Assembly (NCBI RefSeq): GCF_023534745.1
Contig: NZ_JAMHJQ010000014.1
Span: 1-64,000 of the forward strand
Reading direction: 5' to 3'
Length of the DNA: 64,000 bases
Origin: Streptomyces sp. 35G-GA-8
Lineage (GTDB): Bacteria; Actinomycetota; Actinomycetes; Streptomycetales; Streptomycetaceae
How positions within the stretch are numbered: position 1 is the first letter of the stretch; each line of letters opens with the position of its first letter. A program made the position numbers and the translations under genes. The notes beneath the pieces were generated by a model. It was not told the DNA's origin. It saw only the letters and a list, made by a program, of their open reading frames with translations, and did not search any database. Shown here piece after piece: positions 16,018 to 25,388 of this stretch.

Positions 16018-18623
16018 CCGGTGACACAACGGAAGCGACGGGTGCGGAAGCGACGGGTGCGGCGACGGGTGCGGAAGCGGTCGATCTGTCCGTCGTCATA
16101 CCCGCGTACAACGAGGAGGGGCGGCTGCGCCCCACCCTGGACGCCATCCGCGCCCATCTGAACGCGGCCCCGGACCGCTGGGGTACGTGGGAACTGATCG
16201 TCGTGGACGACGGCTCGACGGACGGTACGGCCTCGGTCGCCGTCGAGGCCGCGGCCGACGAGCCGCGCCTGCGTGTGCTGACGGGCGGCGGCAACCTCGG
16301 CAAGGGCCATGCCCTGCGGCAGGGGGTACTGGCCTCCAACGGCCGGCGCGTGCTGCTGACCGACGCGGACCTCGCGACCCCGATCGATGAACTGGACCGG
16401 CTCGACAAGCAGCTCACGGCCGACGGCGGCGGCGCGGCCATCGGCTCGCGCGCGCATCCCGACGCGTGGATCGAGGTACGTCAGCTGGCGCTGCGCGAGT
16501 GGCTTGGCCGGCTCGGCAACCGGCTGATACGGCTGGTCGCGGTCGACGGCATAGCCGACACCCAGTGCGGCTTCAAACTCTTCGACGGCGCGCGGGCGCG
16601 GGCCGCCTTCGCCGACTCCCGGCTGGACGGCTGGGGGATAGACGTCGAGATCCTGCGGTTCTTCCGGCAGTCGGGGTGGCCGGTGACGGAGGTGCCGGTG
16701 CGCTGGGCGCATCAGCCGGGCTCCAAGGTGAGGCCGCTGGACTACGGCAGGGTGCTGGTGGAGCTGGTACGGCTCAGGACGGCGCCACGCGGCCCCGACC
16801 GGGCGGTGGCCGCCCGCGGTACCGGCCCCGCGGGCGTCACCGACCGGGACCGCGGCCGTCGTCGCCGTACGGACCTGATCGTCGGCGCGCTCTTCCTCCT
16901 CGCCTCCTTCTTCCTCTACAAGGGGCTGTGGGCCGACCTCGACCACGCCTACCTCGCCGACGCGGGCTCCGACCAGAACCAGTGGGAGTGGTTCTTCCGG
17001 GTCACCGCCGACAACGTCACGAACCTGCGCAATCCGCTGTTCACGACCCTCCAGAACTTCCCCGACGGCGTGAACCTGATGGCGAACACCGTCATGCTCG
17101 GGCTCTCCGTCCCGCTCACCCCCGTCACGCTCGCCTTCGGGCCGACCGTCACCTGGGCACTCGTCCTCACGCTGGGTCTCGCGGCCACGGCGCTCGCCTG
17201 GTACTGGCTGTTCGCGCGCCGGCTCGTCCGAGGCCGCTGGGCGGCGGCGCTCGGCGCGGCCCTCGCCGCCTTCGCGCCGCCGATGGTGTCGCACGCCAAC
17301 GCGCACCCCAACTTCGTCGTCCTGTTCATGATTCCGCTGATCATCGACCGGGCGCTGCGGCTCTGCGAGGGCCGGCGCGTGGTCAGGGACGGGGTGCTGC
17401 TCGGGCTCTTCGCGACGTATCAGATCTTCCTCGGCGAGGAGGCGCTGCTGCTCGCCGTGATGGGCACTCTGCTCTTCGCGCTCGCCTACGCCGTGGCCGA
17501 CCGCGAACGGGCACGGGCGGCGGTCCGTCCGCTGCTGCGCGGGCTCGGGTGGGCGCTGCTGGTGTGTCTGCCGCTGCTCGCGGTGCCGCTGTACTGGCAG
17601 TTCTTCGGTCCGCAGAGCTACCACAGCGTGCTGCACGGGGACAACGCGGGCAACAGCCCGCTCTCCTTCCTCCAGTACTCCGGGCGCGCGCTGTTCGGCG
17701 ACGACGCGACGGCCGACAGGCTGGCGATGAACCGTACCGAGCAGAACGCCTTCTACGGCTGGCCGCTGATCGCCGCGGCGTTCGGGATCGGACTGTGGCT
17801 GTGGCGGGCCGCGGTGGTCAGGGCGCTGGCGTTCACGGCGGTCGCGGCGGCGCTGCTGTCGCTCGGGCCGAAGATACGTATCCCCTTCACGGATGTGGTG
17901 CTGACGGGCCCCTGGCGGATCCTCGCCCATCAGCCGCTCTTCGAGTCGGTCATCGAGTCGCGGGTGGCGATGATCTGCGCGCCCGCGCTGGGCGCGCTGC
18001 TGGCGCTGGCGGCGGACCGGCTCGCGGACCGGCGCGCGGAGGAGCGGAGCCCCGGGCTCGGCGGTGCGGCCCTGGAGGAGCGGCGCAGGCTGCGGCTCGT
18101 GGCGTACGCGGCGCTGGCCGCGGCGGTGCTGCCGATCGTCCCGACACCGCTGCCGGTACGGGACCGCCCGGAAGTCCCGGAGTTCATCGCGGACGGCACG
18201 TATCGCAAGTATGTCGGCGAGGGCGAGACGGTGGTGCCCGTACCGGTGCCCGACCCCGGCAACGCGGAGGCGCTGCACTGGCAGTCGGCGAGCGGGCTCG
18301 GCTTCTCCGTGCCCGGCGGCTACTTCAACGGGCCGTGGGGCGAGGAGCGGAGAGGGATCTACGGCGCGCCGGCCCGCTACACCTCGAATCTGCTGCGCGA
18401 TGTCCGCTACAGCGGCCAGGTCCCGGTCATCGACGCCAAATGGCGCGCGCAGGCCCGCTTCGACCTGGCTTTCTGGAAGGCGGGGGTGGTGGTGCTGGCA
18501 CCGCAGCCCAACGACGCGGCGCTGTACGAGACACTGGAGAAGCTGCTCGGCGGGCCGGGGAAGCGGGTGGACGGGGCATGGATCTGGGATCTGCCGACCC
18601 CCGGCGACCGGGCTCTTCGCTGA
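16014..18623 (+). CDS. Glycosyltransferase family 2 fused to a polytopic membrane domain
   Basis: This is an 869-aa bifunctional-looking protein. Residues about 20-245 form a GT2 domain of the dolichyl/polyprenyl-phosphate sugar transferase type: LSVVIPAYNEEGRL, VVDDGSTDGT, GGNLGKGHALRQGV, LLTDADLATP (DxD metal site), CGFKLF. From about 285 onward there are roughly ten TM helices with an outer loop HANAHPNFVV and FYGWPLIAAAF, then a soluble C-terminal domain (about 740-869). The architecture suggests synthesis of a lipid-linked sugar and its use or flipping at the membrane. GTG at 16014 overlaps the GntR stop; an in-frame GTG at 15984 is the alternative. Confidence 0.85.
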   Translation: MTGDTTEATGAEATGAATGAEAVDLSVVIPAYNEEGRLRPTLDAIRAHLNAAPDRWGTWELIVVDDGSTDGTASVAVEAAADEPRLRVLTGGGNLGKGHALRQGVLASNGRRVLLTDADLATPIDELDRLDKQLTADGGGAAIGSRAHPDAWIEVRQLALREWLGRLGNRLIRLVAVDGIADTQCGFKLFDGARARAAFADSRLDGWGIDVEILRFFRQSGWPVTEVPVRWAHQPGSKVRPLDYGRVLVELVRLRTAPRGPDRAVAARGTGPAGVTDRDRGRRRRTDLIVGALFLLASFFLYKGLWADLDHAYLADAGSDQNQWEWFFRVTADNVTNLRNPLFTTLQNFPDGVNLMANTVMLGLSVPLTPVTLAFGPTVTWALVLTLGLAATALAWYWLFARRLVRGRWAAALGAALAAFAPPMVSHANAHPNFVVLFMIPLIIDRALRLCEGRRVVRDGVLLGLFATYQIFLGEEALLLAVMGTLLFALAYAVADRERARAAVRPLLRGLGWALLVCLPLLAVPLYWQFFGPQSYHSVLHGDNAGNSPLSFLQYSGRALFGDDATADRLAMNRTEQNAFYGWPLIAAAFGIGLWLWRAAVVRALAFTAVAAALLSLGPKIRIPFTDVVLTGPWRILAHQPLFESVIESRVAMICAPALGALLALAADRLADRRAEERSPGLGGAALEERRRLRLVAYAALAAAVLPIVPTPLPVRDRPEVPEFIADGTYRKYVGEGETVVPVPVPDPGNAEALHWQSASGLGFSVPGGYFNGPWGEERRGIYGAPARYTSNLLRDVRYSGQVPVIDAKWRAQARFDLAFWKAGVVVLAPQPNDAALYETLEKLLGGPGKRVDGAWIWDLPTPGDRALR

Positions 18624-18704
18624 ACGTGCCCGTCGCATTACGCTGTCCCGACCATCGCGACCATCGCGAGCACGCGTACGAACCCGTTGGAGAGCGAGCC
18701 TCCC

Positions 18705-19355
18705 TTGGCCTGTGACCTGTGGTTGGTCCCCCTCGTCGATGTGCTGTGCCACAGCCCCGACAACCCCTTCGCCGAAGAGATCGCCGTCTACGACAAGGCG
18801 CTCGGTGATGCCGGGCTGCCGTCCGTTCCCGTCTTCGCCTATATGCCGGGCCTCTCGGGGGATGTCGCCCCGGTCGCCGGCTTCGACTACGACGCGCTGC
18901 ATTTCCTGCGGCGCGCGTATCTGCTCCAGCTCTGCGGCCTCGCGGTGACGCCGGTCGGTGAACTGGGCGGTGACTACGAACAGTTGCTGGAGATGTTCGA
19001 GTCGACGGCCCAGCAGTCGCATCTGGTCTGGCATTACGACCACGCGGGCGCGTATGTCCCGGTGGACTACGACGCGCCGCTCTCGAACGAGGAACTTCTC
19101 GCGGGCGGCGGCCCGCTGGGCTCCACGCAGGGGCTGCTGCGGGAGCTGGAGATCGTCGGCCCGGCGATCGGTATCGACCCGGCGAACCCGCCGGCCGCCC
19201 CCGCCCCGCCGGCCCGCCCCACGTCCTTGGAGGAACCGGCGACCTCGATCCCGTACGACGACGGCCCGTTCGCCCGGGAGCGCCATGTGTGGCTCGGTCT
19301 GCACGCGGCGGCCACCAGGAGCCTGGGCCAGGGTTCGATGATCATCTTCAGTTGA
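18705..19355 (+). CDS. Conserved actinobacterial protein of unknown function
   Basis: This is a 216-aa soluble protein. It starts ACDLWLVPLVDVLCHSPDNPFAEE after a TTG at 18705 with GGAGAG 10 nt upstream; another TTG at 18687 is possible. Recognisable blocks are SVPVFAYMPGLSGDVAPVAGFDYDA, EMFESTAQQSHLVWHYDH and a Pro-rich linker before RERHVWLGLHAAATRSLGQGSMIIFS. No catalytic motif is evident and I do not recognise a named domain. It follows the glycosyltransferase gene by 81 nt on the same strand. Confidence 0.75.
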   Translation: MACDLWLVPLVDVLCHSPDNPFAEEIAVYDKALGDAGLPSVPVFAYMPGLSGDVAPVAGFDYDALHFLRRAYLLQLCGLAVTPVGELGGDYEQLLEMFESTAQQSHLVWHYDHAGAYVPVDYDAPLSNEELLAGGGPLGSTQGLLRELEIVGPAIGIDPANPPAAPAPPARPTSLEEPATSIPYDDGPFARERHVWLGLHAAATRSLGQGSMIIFS

Positions 19356-19395
19356 TGAGCGCACTTCGGCCGAAGAGCGGAAGAGCTTGAGGGCC

Positions 19396-19424
19396 GGGGC
19401 CGGCCCGGGACACGAGCCGGCCCC
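19396..19424. terminator. Hairpin between convergent genes
   Basis: GGGGCCGGC (19396-19404) pairs perfectly with GCCGGCCCC (19416-19424). It sits between the convergent genes ending at 19355 and 19454 and can serve both. Confidence 0.6.
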
Positions 19425-19453
19425 CGCCTCTCTCACCGCCCGGCTCCGCCGCC

Positions 19454-20224
19454 TCACCGCGCTTCGGGCGGTCGCTGCCTCGGCATGTTCGGACGGGCGC
19501 CCGGGGGGAGCGGAAAGCGTCCCGGGGGTGGTACGACGCCCTCCCCGCGCGCCCCGCCCATCGGCACCGACTGCATCATCAGCGCGGCCGGGCCCGAGCG
19601 GAACTCGATCATCCAGTCCGCCGTCTCCGCCCGTACGAGCTCCGTCACGTCCTCCGTGAACCGCCGCAGGACGCCGAGACAGCGCTCCGCCGCCTCGCTG
19701 GCCGTGCCCTCGGTCGGGCCGAGGACCTCCCGTACGCACTCCGACGCCCAGTCGAACTGGAACGTCTGGAGTCTGCGCTGCACCGCCTGCGCCGTCGCGA
19801 CCGCCCGCATCCAGCCGGAGGTCAGCCCGAGGTACCGGTCGCACCCCACACAGGCGGCGCCCAGCAGCAGCGAGAGATATCCCCACCCCGCGGCCCCGGC
19901 CAGCGCGCCCGTCAGATCCAGCAGCGGCAGCGCCGCGCCCGCCGTCACCGCGAGGGCCGTCGCCGCCCGCAGGGCGCGGGCGCCGCGTCGCTTGCGTACC
20001 CGGTCGGCGAGATACCAGTCGACGGTGCGCAGCGCCCCCGTCTCGACCCAGCGGTAGAGCTCGTCGAGCCGTTCCGCGGGCTCCCCCCAGTCCCCGAGCG
20101 GGAACGGGCCCCCGGTCAGATCGCCGTGGAGCGGCGGGCCGCTCGCGTCCTCGCCGGTGGTCTCCCCGGACGGAGCCCCCTCCTCCCGGGCGGGGCCTCC
20201 GGGCTGCATCTCCGGCTGGCTCAC
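19454..20224 (-). CDS. SLATT-like two-TM membrane protein
   Basis: This is a 256-aa protein. The order is a Pro/Gly/Glu-rich N-terminus, a conserved helix (AERLDELYRWVETGALRTVDWYLADRVRKRR), two TM helices (ALRAATALAVTAGAALPLLDL and YLSLLLGAACVGCDRYLGL), then a long helical segment (SGWMRAVATAQAVQRRLQTFQFDW; FTEDVTELVRAETADWMIEF). This matches the layout of SLATT proteins, a 2TM family often tied to nucleotide-signalling defence, but here it sits beside the ybaB–recR housekeeping block with no sensor or cyclase. GTG at 20224 has AGAGGAG 7 nt upstream. Confidence 0.72.
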   Translation of the reverse strand: MSQPEMQPGGPAREEGAPSGETTGEDASGPPLHGDLTGGPFPLGDWGEPAERLDELYRWVETGALRTVDWYLADRVRKRRGARALRAATALAVTAGAALPLLDLTGALAGAAGWGYLSLLLGAACVGCDRYLGLTSGWMRAVATAQAVQRRLQTFQFDWASECVREVLGPTEGTASEAAERCLGVLRRFTEDVTELVRAETADWMIEFRSGPAALMMQSVPMGGARGEGVVPPPGRFPLPPGARPNMPRQRPPEAR

Positions 20225-20602
20225 CTGGGTACTCCTCTGCGCTCTGCTGTGACTCCGCGTGACGGACGGTGTGCGCGCAGGACCTGGGTCCTGTCCGATC
20301 GATGCGCATGAACTTCCTACCGCCAAATGGTGGGCTGTGTGATCGAAATCCCGGCATTTCCTTCCACATGGGGCCCGTGATCAGGTAGAGGAGCGGAGAA
20401 GCCCTCACCCGAAAGAGTTCGCTTGGGGTTCGTTCCGGCGGGGTAGGGCGAGGTGCTCGGGGACCACGTAGGCTCGCCTTACGGACAACTCGTACGGATG
20501 ATCCGTCCGGAAAATCCGTTCCGTAACACGTTCCGTAGCACGCTCTGCAACGCGTTCAGCACACGCGTTCAGCAACCCGTCGTCGAGATGCCAGGAGTGA
20601 CC
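20225..20602. other. Intergenic region upstream of ybaB
   Basis: There is no convincing gene in this 378-nt stretch. The right half carries two pairs of near-repeats (CGTTCCGTAACAC / CGTTCCGTAGCAC and ACGCGTTCAGCAC / ACGCGTTCAGCAA) between about 20519 and 20577. It must contain the divergent promoters of the SLATT-like gene and ybaB, which I cannot pinpoint. Confidence 0.5.
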
Positions 20603-20938
20603 GTGATTCCCGGTGGTGGTCAGCCCAATATGCAAGAGCTGCTCCAGCAGGCCCAGAAGATGCAGCAGGACCTCGCGCGGGCACAGGAGGAGCTGGCGGA
20701 CGCCGAGGTCGAGGGGCAGGCGGGCGGTGGTCTCGTGAAGGCCACGGTCAACGGCTCCGGAGAGCTGCGTGCTCTGGTCATCGACCCGAAGGCCGTCGAC
20801 CCCGAGGACACGGAGACCCTCGCGGATCTCGTCGTCGCCGCCGTGCACGCGGCGAACGACAACGCGCAGCGGCTCCAGCAGGAGAAGCTGGGTCCGCTGG
20901 CGCAGGGACTCGGCGGGATGCCGGGTCTGCCCTTCTAG
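20603..20938 (+). CDS. YbaB/EbfC nucleoid-associated protein
   Basis: This is a 111-aa homodimeric DNA-binding protein of the YbaB/EbfC family. The N-terminal helix is [22 protein letters not shown], followed by the conserved core [45 protein letters not shown]. The Pro/Gly-rich tail [10 protein letters not shown] is typical of Streptomyces. GTG at 20603 with AGGAG 5 nt upstream gives [13 protein letters not shown] and fits the family start; ATG at 20588 is the alternative. It lies directly upstream of recR, the classic ybaB–recR arrangement; dnaX is not in the window. Confidence 0.93.
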   Translation: MIPGGGQPNMQELLQQAQKMQQDLARAQEELADAEVEGQAGGGLVKATVNGSGELRALVIDPKAVDPEDTETLADLVVAAVHAANDNAQRLQQEKLGPLAQGLGGMPGLPF

Positions 20939-21060
20939 CCGCACGGGCCGGGCCCGTGGCCCGGCCCCTGGCCCGGCCCGCTCACCCTCGTCATCCGCTC
21001 TTCTAACCCGCGCGGACACCAACTAGCGTATGTACTCACCGTAGTAGGGAAGGCAATCCG

Positions 21061-21660
21061 TTGTACGAAGGCGTGGTCCAGGAACTGATCGACGAGCTGG
21101 GCAGGCTGCCCGGCGTCGGTCCCAAGAGCGCGCAGCGGATCGCTTTCCATATCCTCCAGGCCGAGCCGACCGATGTCCGCCGTCTCGCCCATGCCCTCCT
21201 TGAGGTCAAGGACAAGGTCCGGTTCTGTGCCGTGTGCGGCAATGTCGCGCAGGAGGAGCGCTGCGGGATCTGCCGTGACGCGCGCCGCGATGTGACGGTG
21301 ATCTGTGTCGTGGAGGAACCGAAGGACGTCGTCGCCATCGAGCGCACCCGCGAGTTCCGCGGCAAGTACCACGTGCTCGGCGGCGCGATCAGTCCGATCG
21401 AGGGCGTGGGCCCCGATGATCTGCGGATCCGTGAGCTGCTGACCCGTCTCGCCGACGGTACGGTCACCGAACTGATCCTGGCGACCGACCCCAATCTGGA
21501 GGGCGAGGCCACGGCCACGTACCTCGCCCGCATGATCAAGCCGATGGGCCTGAAAGTCACGCGCCTGGCCAGCGGTCTGCCCGTGGGGGGCGACCTGGAA
21601 TATGCCGACGAGGTCACGCTCGGGCGTGCCTTCGAGGGGAGACGACTTCTCGATGTCTGA
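21061..21660 (+). CDS. recR: Recombination mediator RecR
   Basis: This is a 199-aa RecR, which with RecF/RecO helps load RecA on gapped DNA. N-terminal helix-hairpin-helix: [20 protein letters not shown]. The Cys4 zinc finger is complete (Cys56, Cys59, Cys68, Cys71 in [16 protein letters not shown]). The Toprim domain has [17 protein letters not shown] and [22 protein letters not shown] at 21061 follows GGGAAGG. Its stop overlaps the next gene's ATG by 8 nt. Confidence 0.97.
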   Translation: MYEGVVQELIDELGRLPGVGPKSAQRIAFHILQAEPTDVRRLAHALLEVKDKVRFCAVCGNVAQEERCGICRDARRDVTVICVVEEPKDVVAIERTREFRGKYHVLGGAISPIEGVGPDDLRIRELLTRLADGTVTELILATDPNLEGEATATYLARMIKPMGLKVTRLASGLPVGGDLEYADEVTLGRAFEGRRLLDV

Positions 21661-22321
21661 CGCAACGCTGCACGCCGTCAATCAGGATCCGGACGACTTC
21701 GCGGTCCAGATCGCCGACCAGATCGAGAGCTTCATCGTGGCCGTCACGGAGGTGGCGAAGGGCGATGAACCCGACAGCACCGTGCCGTTCCTGCTGCTTG
21801 AGTTCTCCCAGCTCATGCTGGCCGGCGGCCGGCTCGGCGCCCACGAGGACATCCTTCCCGACGAGCGGTACGAGCCCGATCTCGGCCCCGAGCCGGACGT
21901 CGACGACCTGCGTGAGCGCTTCGCCGTGATCCTTGAGCCGATCGATGTCTACTCCGAGGTCTTCGACCCGTACGAACCGCGCAAGGCGCCCGTGCCGTCC
22001 CGTATCTCCGACGACATCGCCGGTGTGGTGACGGACCTGCGGCACGGTCTGGCCCACTACCGCGCCGGCCGGACGACCGAGGCGCTGTGGTGGTGGCAGT
22101 TCTCGTACTTCTCCAGCTGGGGTTCCACGGCCTCCGCCACGCTGCGCGCCCTTCAGTCCCTGGTCGCGCATGTACGCCTGGACCAGCCGCTCCCGGCCCT
22201 GGACGGCCTCGACACCGACCAGGACCTGACCGAGGAGGCCGAGGAGGTCCTGGCGGAGGAGGCCGGGAAGGTGATGGCGGAGGAGATCGCGACTCCGCTG
22301 GGCATGCGCACGCTCAGGTAG
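21653..22321 (+). CDS. DUF5063-family protein
   Basis: This is a 222-aa acidic protein of the family usually found after recR in actinomycetes, function unknown. Segments [35 protein letters not shown] and [30 protein letters not shown] are all-helical in character. The last ~30 residues are Glu-rich. ATG at 21653 lies inside the end of recR with GGGGAG about 11 nt upstream, so it is probably translated by coupling. Confidence 0.85.
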   Translation: MSDATLHAVNQDPDDFAVQIADQIESFIVAVTEVAKGDEPDSTVPFLLLEFSQLMLAGGRLGAHEDILPDERYEPDLGPEPDVDDLRERFAVILEPIDVYSEVFDPYEPRKAPVPSRISDDIAGVVTDLRHGLAHYRAGRTTEALWWWQFSYFSSWGSTASATLRALQSLVAHVRLDQPLPALDGLDTDQDLTEEAEEVLAEEAGKVMAEEIATPLGMRTLR

Positions 22322-22323
22322 AA

Positions 22324-22359
22324 GCATCGCTCGGGTAGAACGCATCGCTCGGGTAGAAC
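22324..22359. repeat. 18-bp tandem duplication after the DUF5063 gene
   Basis: GCATCGCTCGGGTAGAAC occurs at 22324-22341 and 22342-22359, followed by a partial copy. It is non-coding. The rest of 22322-22573 must hold the lysC promoter; it is locally AT-rich near 22487-22510. Confidence 0.9.
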
Positions 22360-22573
22360 ACATCGGTGCTTCGACGCGGCTGGGCGCGTGACGTGGGCCA
22401 CGTTCCCGCGTGTACCGCGCCGACGGGGGCATGGATGCACACCGAGCGGCCGTGTCCGTCTCAAGGTGATCACGGAGTGGGCGGGATATCTCACGATGTG
22501 GTATAGCCGGGACGCTCTGCGGTCGGTCGTTAAACTGAGCCGACAGTGACTATGGACTGAGCGAGGAGCGCAC

Positions 22574-23845
22574 GTGGGCCTTGTCGTGCAGAAGTACGGA
22601 GGCTCCTCCGTAGCCGATGCCGAGGGCATCAAGCGGGTCGCCAAGCGGATCGTCGATGCCAAGAAGAACGGCCACCAAGTGGTCGTCGTGGTATCGGCGA
22701 TGGGCGACACGACGGACGAGTTGATCGATCTCGCCGGACAGGTATCCCCTATCCCCGCCGGGCGTGAGTTCGACATGCTGCTGACCGCGGGAGAGCGGAT
22801 CTCCATGGCCCTGCTGGCGATGGCGATCAAAAACCTGGGCCACGAGGCCCAGTCGTTCACCGGCAGCCAGGCGGGCGTCATCACCGACTCGGTCCACAAC
22901 AAAGCGCGCATCATCGATGTCACGCCGGGCCGGATCCGTACGGCGCTCGACGAGGGCAACATCGCCATCGTCGCCGGGTTCCAAGGGGTCTCCCAGGACA
23001 AGAAGGACATCACTACGCTGGGCCGTGGCGGCTCGGACACCACCGCTGTCGCGCTCGCGGCGGCGCTGGAGGCCGAGGTGTGCGAGATCTACACCGATGT
23101 GGACGGTGTCTTCACCGCGGACCCCCGGGTCGTGACGAAGGCCCGGAAGATCGACTGGATCTCCTTCGAGGACATGCTGGAGCTCGCCAGCTCCGGTTCC
23201 AAGGTGCTGCTGCACCGATGCGTCGAGTACGCGCGCCGTTACAACATCCCGATCCATGTCCGTTCCTCGTTCTCGGGGCTTCAGGGCACCTGGGTCAGCA
23301 ACGAACCGCAAGGGGACAACAAGGTGGAGCAGGCCATCATCTCCGGTGTCGCCCATGACACCTCAGAGGCGAAGATCACGGTCGTCGGTGTCCCCGACAA
23401 GCCCGGCGAGGCCGCGACGATCTTCCGCGCCATCGCCGACAACCAGATCAATATCGACATGGTGGTGCAGAACGTCTCCGCCGCGTCGACGGGTCTGACC
23501 GACATCTCCTTCACGCTGCCGAAGACCGAGGGCCGCAAGGCGATCGACGCACTGGAGAAGACGAAGTCGACGATCGGTTTCGAGTCGCTGCGCTACGACG
23601 ACCAGATCGCCAAGATCTCGCTCGTCGGCGCCGGCATGAAGACCAACCCGGGTGTCACCGCCGGATTCTTCGAGGCGCTCTCGGACGCGGGCGTGAACAT
23701 CGAGCTGATCTCGACATCCGAGATCCGTATCTCGGTGGTCACCCGCGCGGACGAGGTCACCGAGGCCGTGCGCGCCGTGCACACCGCCTTCGGGCTCGAC
23801 AGCGAGTCCGACGAGGCCGTGGTCTACGGAGGCACCGGACGATGA
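22574..23845 (+). CDS. lysC: Aspartokinase, alpha subunit / full-length
   Basis: This is a 423-aa aspartate kinase, the first step of lysine, threonine and methionine synthesis, and in actinomycetes also of diaminopimelate for the cell wall. Kinase motifs: [19 protein letters not shown] at the N-terminus, [48 protein letters not shown]. Two C-terminal ACT domains ([39 protein letters not shown]) mediate feedback inhibition. GTG at 22574 has GAGGAG 6 nt upstream. It carries an internal start for a beta subunit and is coupled to asd. Confidence 0.97.
   Translation: MGLVVQKYGGSSVADAEGIKRVAKRIVDAKKNGHQVVVVVSAMGDTTDELIDLAGQVSPIPAGREFDMLLTAGERISMALLAMAIKNLGHEAQSFTGSQAGVITDSVHNKARIIDVTPGRIRTALDEGNIAIVAGFQGVSQDKKDITTLGRGGSDTTAVALAAALEAEVCEIYTDVDGVFTADPRVVTKARKIDWISFEDMLELASSGSKVLLHRCVEYARRYNIPIHVRSSFSGLQGTWVSNEPQGDNKVEQAIISGVAHDTSEAKITVVGVPDKPGEAATIFRAIADNQINIDMVVQNVSAASTGLTDISFTLPKTEGRKAIDALEKTKSTIGFESLRYDDQIAKISLVGAGMKTNPGVTAGFFEALSDAGVNIELISTSEIRISVVTRADEVTEAVRAVHTAFGLDSESDEAVVYGGTGR
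23324..23845 (+). CDS. lysC: Aspartokinase beta subunit from an internal start
   Basis: An in-frame GTG at 23324 is preceded by AGGGGA at 7 nt spacing. It would give a 173-aa protein starting [19 protein letters not shown], consisting of just the two ACT domains. This matches the alpha2beta2 aspartokinases of Corynebacterium and Bacillus, where the beta subunit is made from an internal start at the same place. The start is inferred from the ribosome site and family knowledge. Confidence 0.7.
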   Translation: MEQAIISGVAHDTSEAKITVVGVPDKPGEAATIFRAIADNQINIDMVVQNVSAASTGLTDISFTLPKTEGRKAIDALEKTKSTIGFESLRYDDQIAKISLVGAGMKTNPGVTAGFFEALSDAGVNIELISTSEIRISVVTRADEVTEAVRAVHTAFGLDSESDEAVVYGGTGR

Positions 23846-23883
23846 GCGCGTCCGGTGTCGCCGCGCGGAGCGCCGCGCGATGA
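23842..23883 (+). CDS. 13-codon bridging ORF between lysC and asd
   Basis: The ATG at 23842 overlaps the lysC stop as ATGA. Thirteen codons ([13 protein letters not shown]) then end in a TGA at 23881 that overlaps the asd ATG at 23880, again as ATGA. So one tiny ORF touches both neighbours with 4-nt overlaps. It could relay terminating ribosomes from lysC to asd (inference). GGAG at 23867-23870 could also load asd directly. Confidence 0.45.
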   Translation: MSASGVAARSAAR

Positions 23884-24938
23884 ACGGCGGGCCGACGCTC
23901 GCGGTCGTGGGTGCGACCGGGGCCGTCGGCGCCGTGATGCTCCAGATCCTGTCGCAGCACGCGGACGTCTGGGGCGACATCCGACTGATCGCCTCACCGC
24001 GCACGGAGGGCGGCAAGCTGTCCGTACGCGGTGAGGCGACCGAGGTCGTCGCGCTCTCCGAGGCGGCTCTCGACGGTGTGGACGTGGCGCTGTTCCTCGT
24101 ACCGGACGAGGTGTCCGCCCATTGGGCACCGATCGCCGCGGCCAAGGGGGCCGTGGTCGTGGACAATTCGGCGGCGTTCCGGTTGGACCCCGAGGTACCG
24201 CTGGTCGTCCCCGAGCTCAACCCCCATGCCGTTCGGGTCCGTCCGCGTGGCATCGTCGCGAGTCCGGGGTGCGGGACGCTCTCGATGATCGTGGCGGTGG
24301 GCGCGCTGCACGCCGAGTTCGGGGTGCGCGAGCTGATGGTCTCCTCGTACCAGGCGGTCAGCGCCGCGGGACAGGACGGCGTCAGCGCGCTGCGCGAACA
24401 GCTCTCCCTGGTCGCGGGTACGGAGCTGGGCACGCGCCCCGGCGATGTGCGCCGCGCGGTGGGCGATGCCACCGGGCCCTTCCCCGCCCCGCTGGCGCTG
24501 AATGTCGTGCCGTGGTCCGGGGCCGCGCTGGAGGGCGGCTGGTCCTCGGAGGAGATGGCGATCCGCGAGGAGACCAGGAAGATCCTGGACCTGCCGACGC
24601 TGCGGGTGTCGGCGACCTGTGTCCGGGTCCCGGTGATCACCGGCCACTCCCTCGCCGTGCACGCGCGCTTCGAGCAGGAGATCACGGTCGGCCGGGCGCA
24701 CGAGATCCTGGCGACCCAACCCGGCGTGGTGCTGTTCGACAACCCGGGGGCGGGCGATTTCCCCACGCCCGCCGATGTGGTGGGGACGGATCCGACGTGG
24801 GTGGGGCGGGTACGGCGGTCGCTGGACGACCCCCGGGCGCTGGAGCTGTTCGTCTGCGGCGACAATCTTCGCAAGGGCGCCGCGCTGAACACCGCGCAGA
24901 TCGCCGAGGCCGTGGCCGTGGAGCTGTCGCGGCCGTGA
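23880..24938 (+). CDS. asd: Aspartate-semialdehyde dehydrogenase
   Basis: This is a 352-aa enzyme reducing aspartyl phosphate to the semialdehyde with NADPH, the step after LysC. The nucleotide loop is GATGAVGAVM (11-20). The active-site Cys131 lies in GIVASPGCGTLSM, where many family members have NPNCST; the Cys is kept but the neighbours differ. SSYQAVSAAGQDG and RVPVITGHSLAVHARFE contribute substrate binding and the catalytic His. Coupled to lysC through the 13-codon bridging ORF. Confidence 0.95.
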   Translation: MNGGPTLAVVGATGAVGAVMLQILSQHADVWGDIRLIASPRTEGGKLSVRGEATEVVALSEAALDGVDVALFLVPDEVSAHWAPIAAAKGAVVVDNSAAFRLDPEVPLVVPELNPHAVRVRPRGIVASPGCGTLSMIVAVGALHAEFGVRELMVSSYQAVSAAGQDGVSALREQLSLVAGTELGTRPGDVRRAVGDATGPFPAPLALNVVPWSGAALEGGWSSEEMAIREETRKILDLPTLRVSATCVRVPVITGHSLAVHARFEQEITVGRAHEILATQPGVVLFDNPGAGDFPTPADVVGTDPTWVGRVRRSLDDPRALELFVCGDNLRKGAALNTAQIAEAVAVELSRP

Positions 24939-24946
24939 CTCCGTGG

Positions 24947-24991
24947 CTCCGGAACCCTGGAACCGCCCACTCCGGAACCCTGGAACCGCCC
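24947..24991. repeat. 23-bp-period tandem duplication after asd
   Basis: CTCCGGAACCCTGGAACCGC begins at 24947 and again at 24970, in identical form. It is non-coding. Confidence 0.9.
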
Positions 24992-25388
24992 CGGAACAGG
25001 CGCCAAATCAGGAAGCCAGGGACCCGTTAAACTTTGTAGGATCTGTGAACGTCCTGTGGGCAATCCTGCGCTCCATGCCTCTTGAACTGGGACGTTGTCG
25101 TGTTCGACGATGCGCATCCGTCTTTCTGCGAGAGCTCTGCAACCGCTGGACGGCTGGAAAGCGTCTCTGCGGTCGCCCCTTTGCGCTGTCGCAAAAACGG
25201 GGCATAGGGGGAGATCAGTTACGCATGAGGGTATTTGGTGCAGCGTCAAATGGGGTGGGGTGCGCGTACAACCCTGGCGGGGGGAAGCGTGTCCAACTGG
25301 CGTGGCAGAGGTTCTCGAATTCACAGCGATCGGCCCGGTGCGCGGCGCGGCAGTGCGTCCGCTCCGGCGGCCCAGGGCGCCCGGTGGT
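24992..25388. other. Long leader region of the sigma-factor gene
   Basis: I see no convincing gene here. An AT-richer patch at 25025-25050 (GTTAAACTTTGTAGGATCTG) probably holds a promoter, with TAGGAT at about 25038 as a possible -10 box. The sigma-factor frame stays open upstream through part of this stretch but has poor third-position GC there. Confidence 0.4.

Noticed and set aside
15795-20408. A 1537-codon minus-strand open frame
   Set aside because: It is antisense to the glycosyltransferase and its neighbours and is Arg/Pro/Gly-rich, as typical for shadow frames in high-GC DNA. The plus-strand frames contain clear family motifs.
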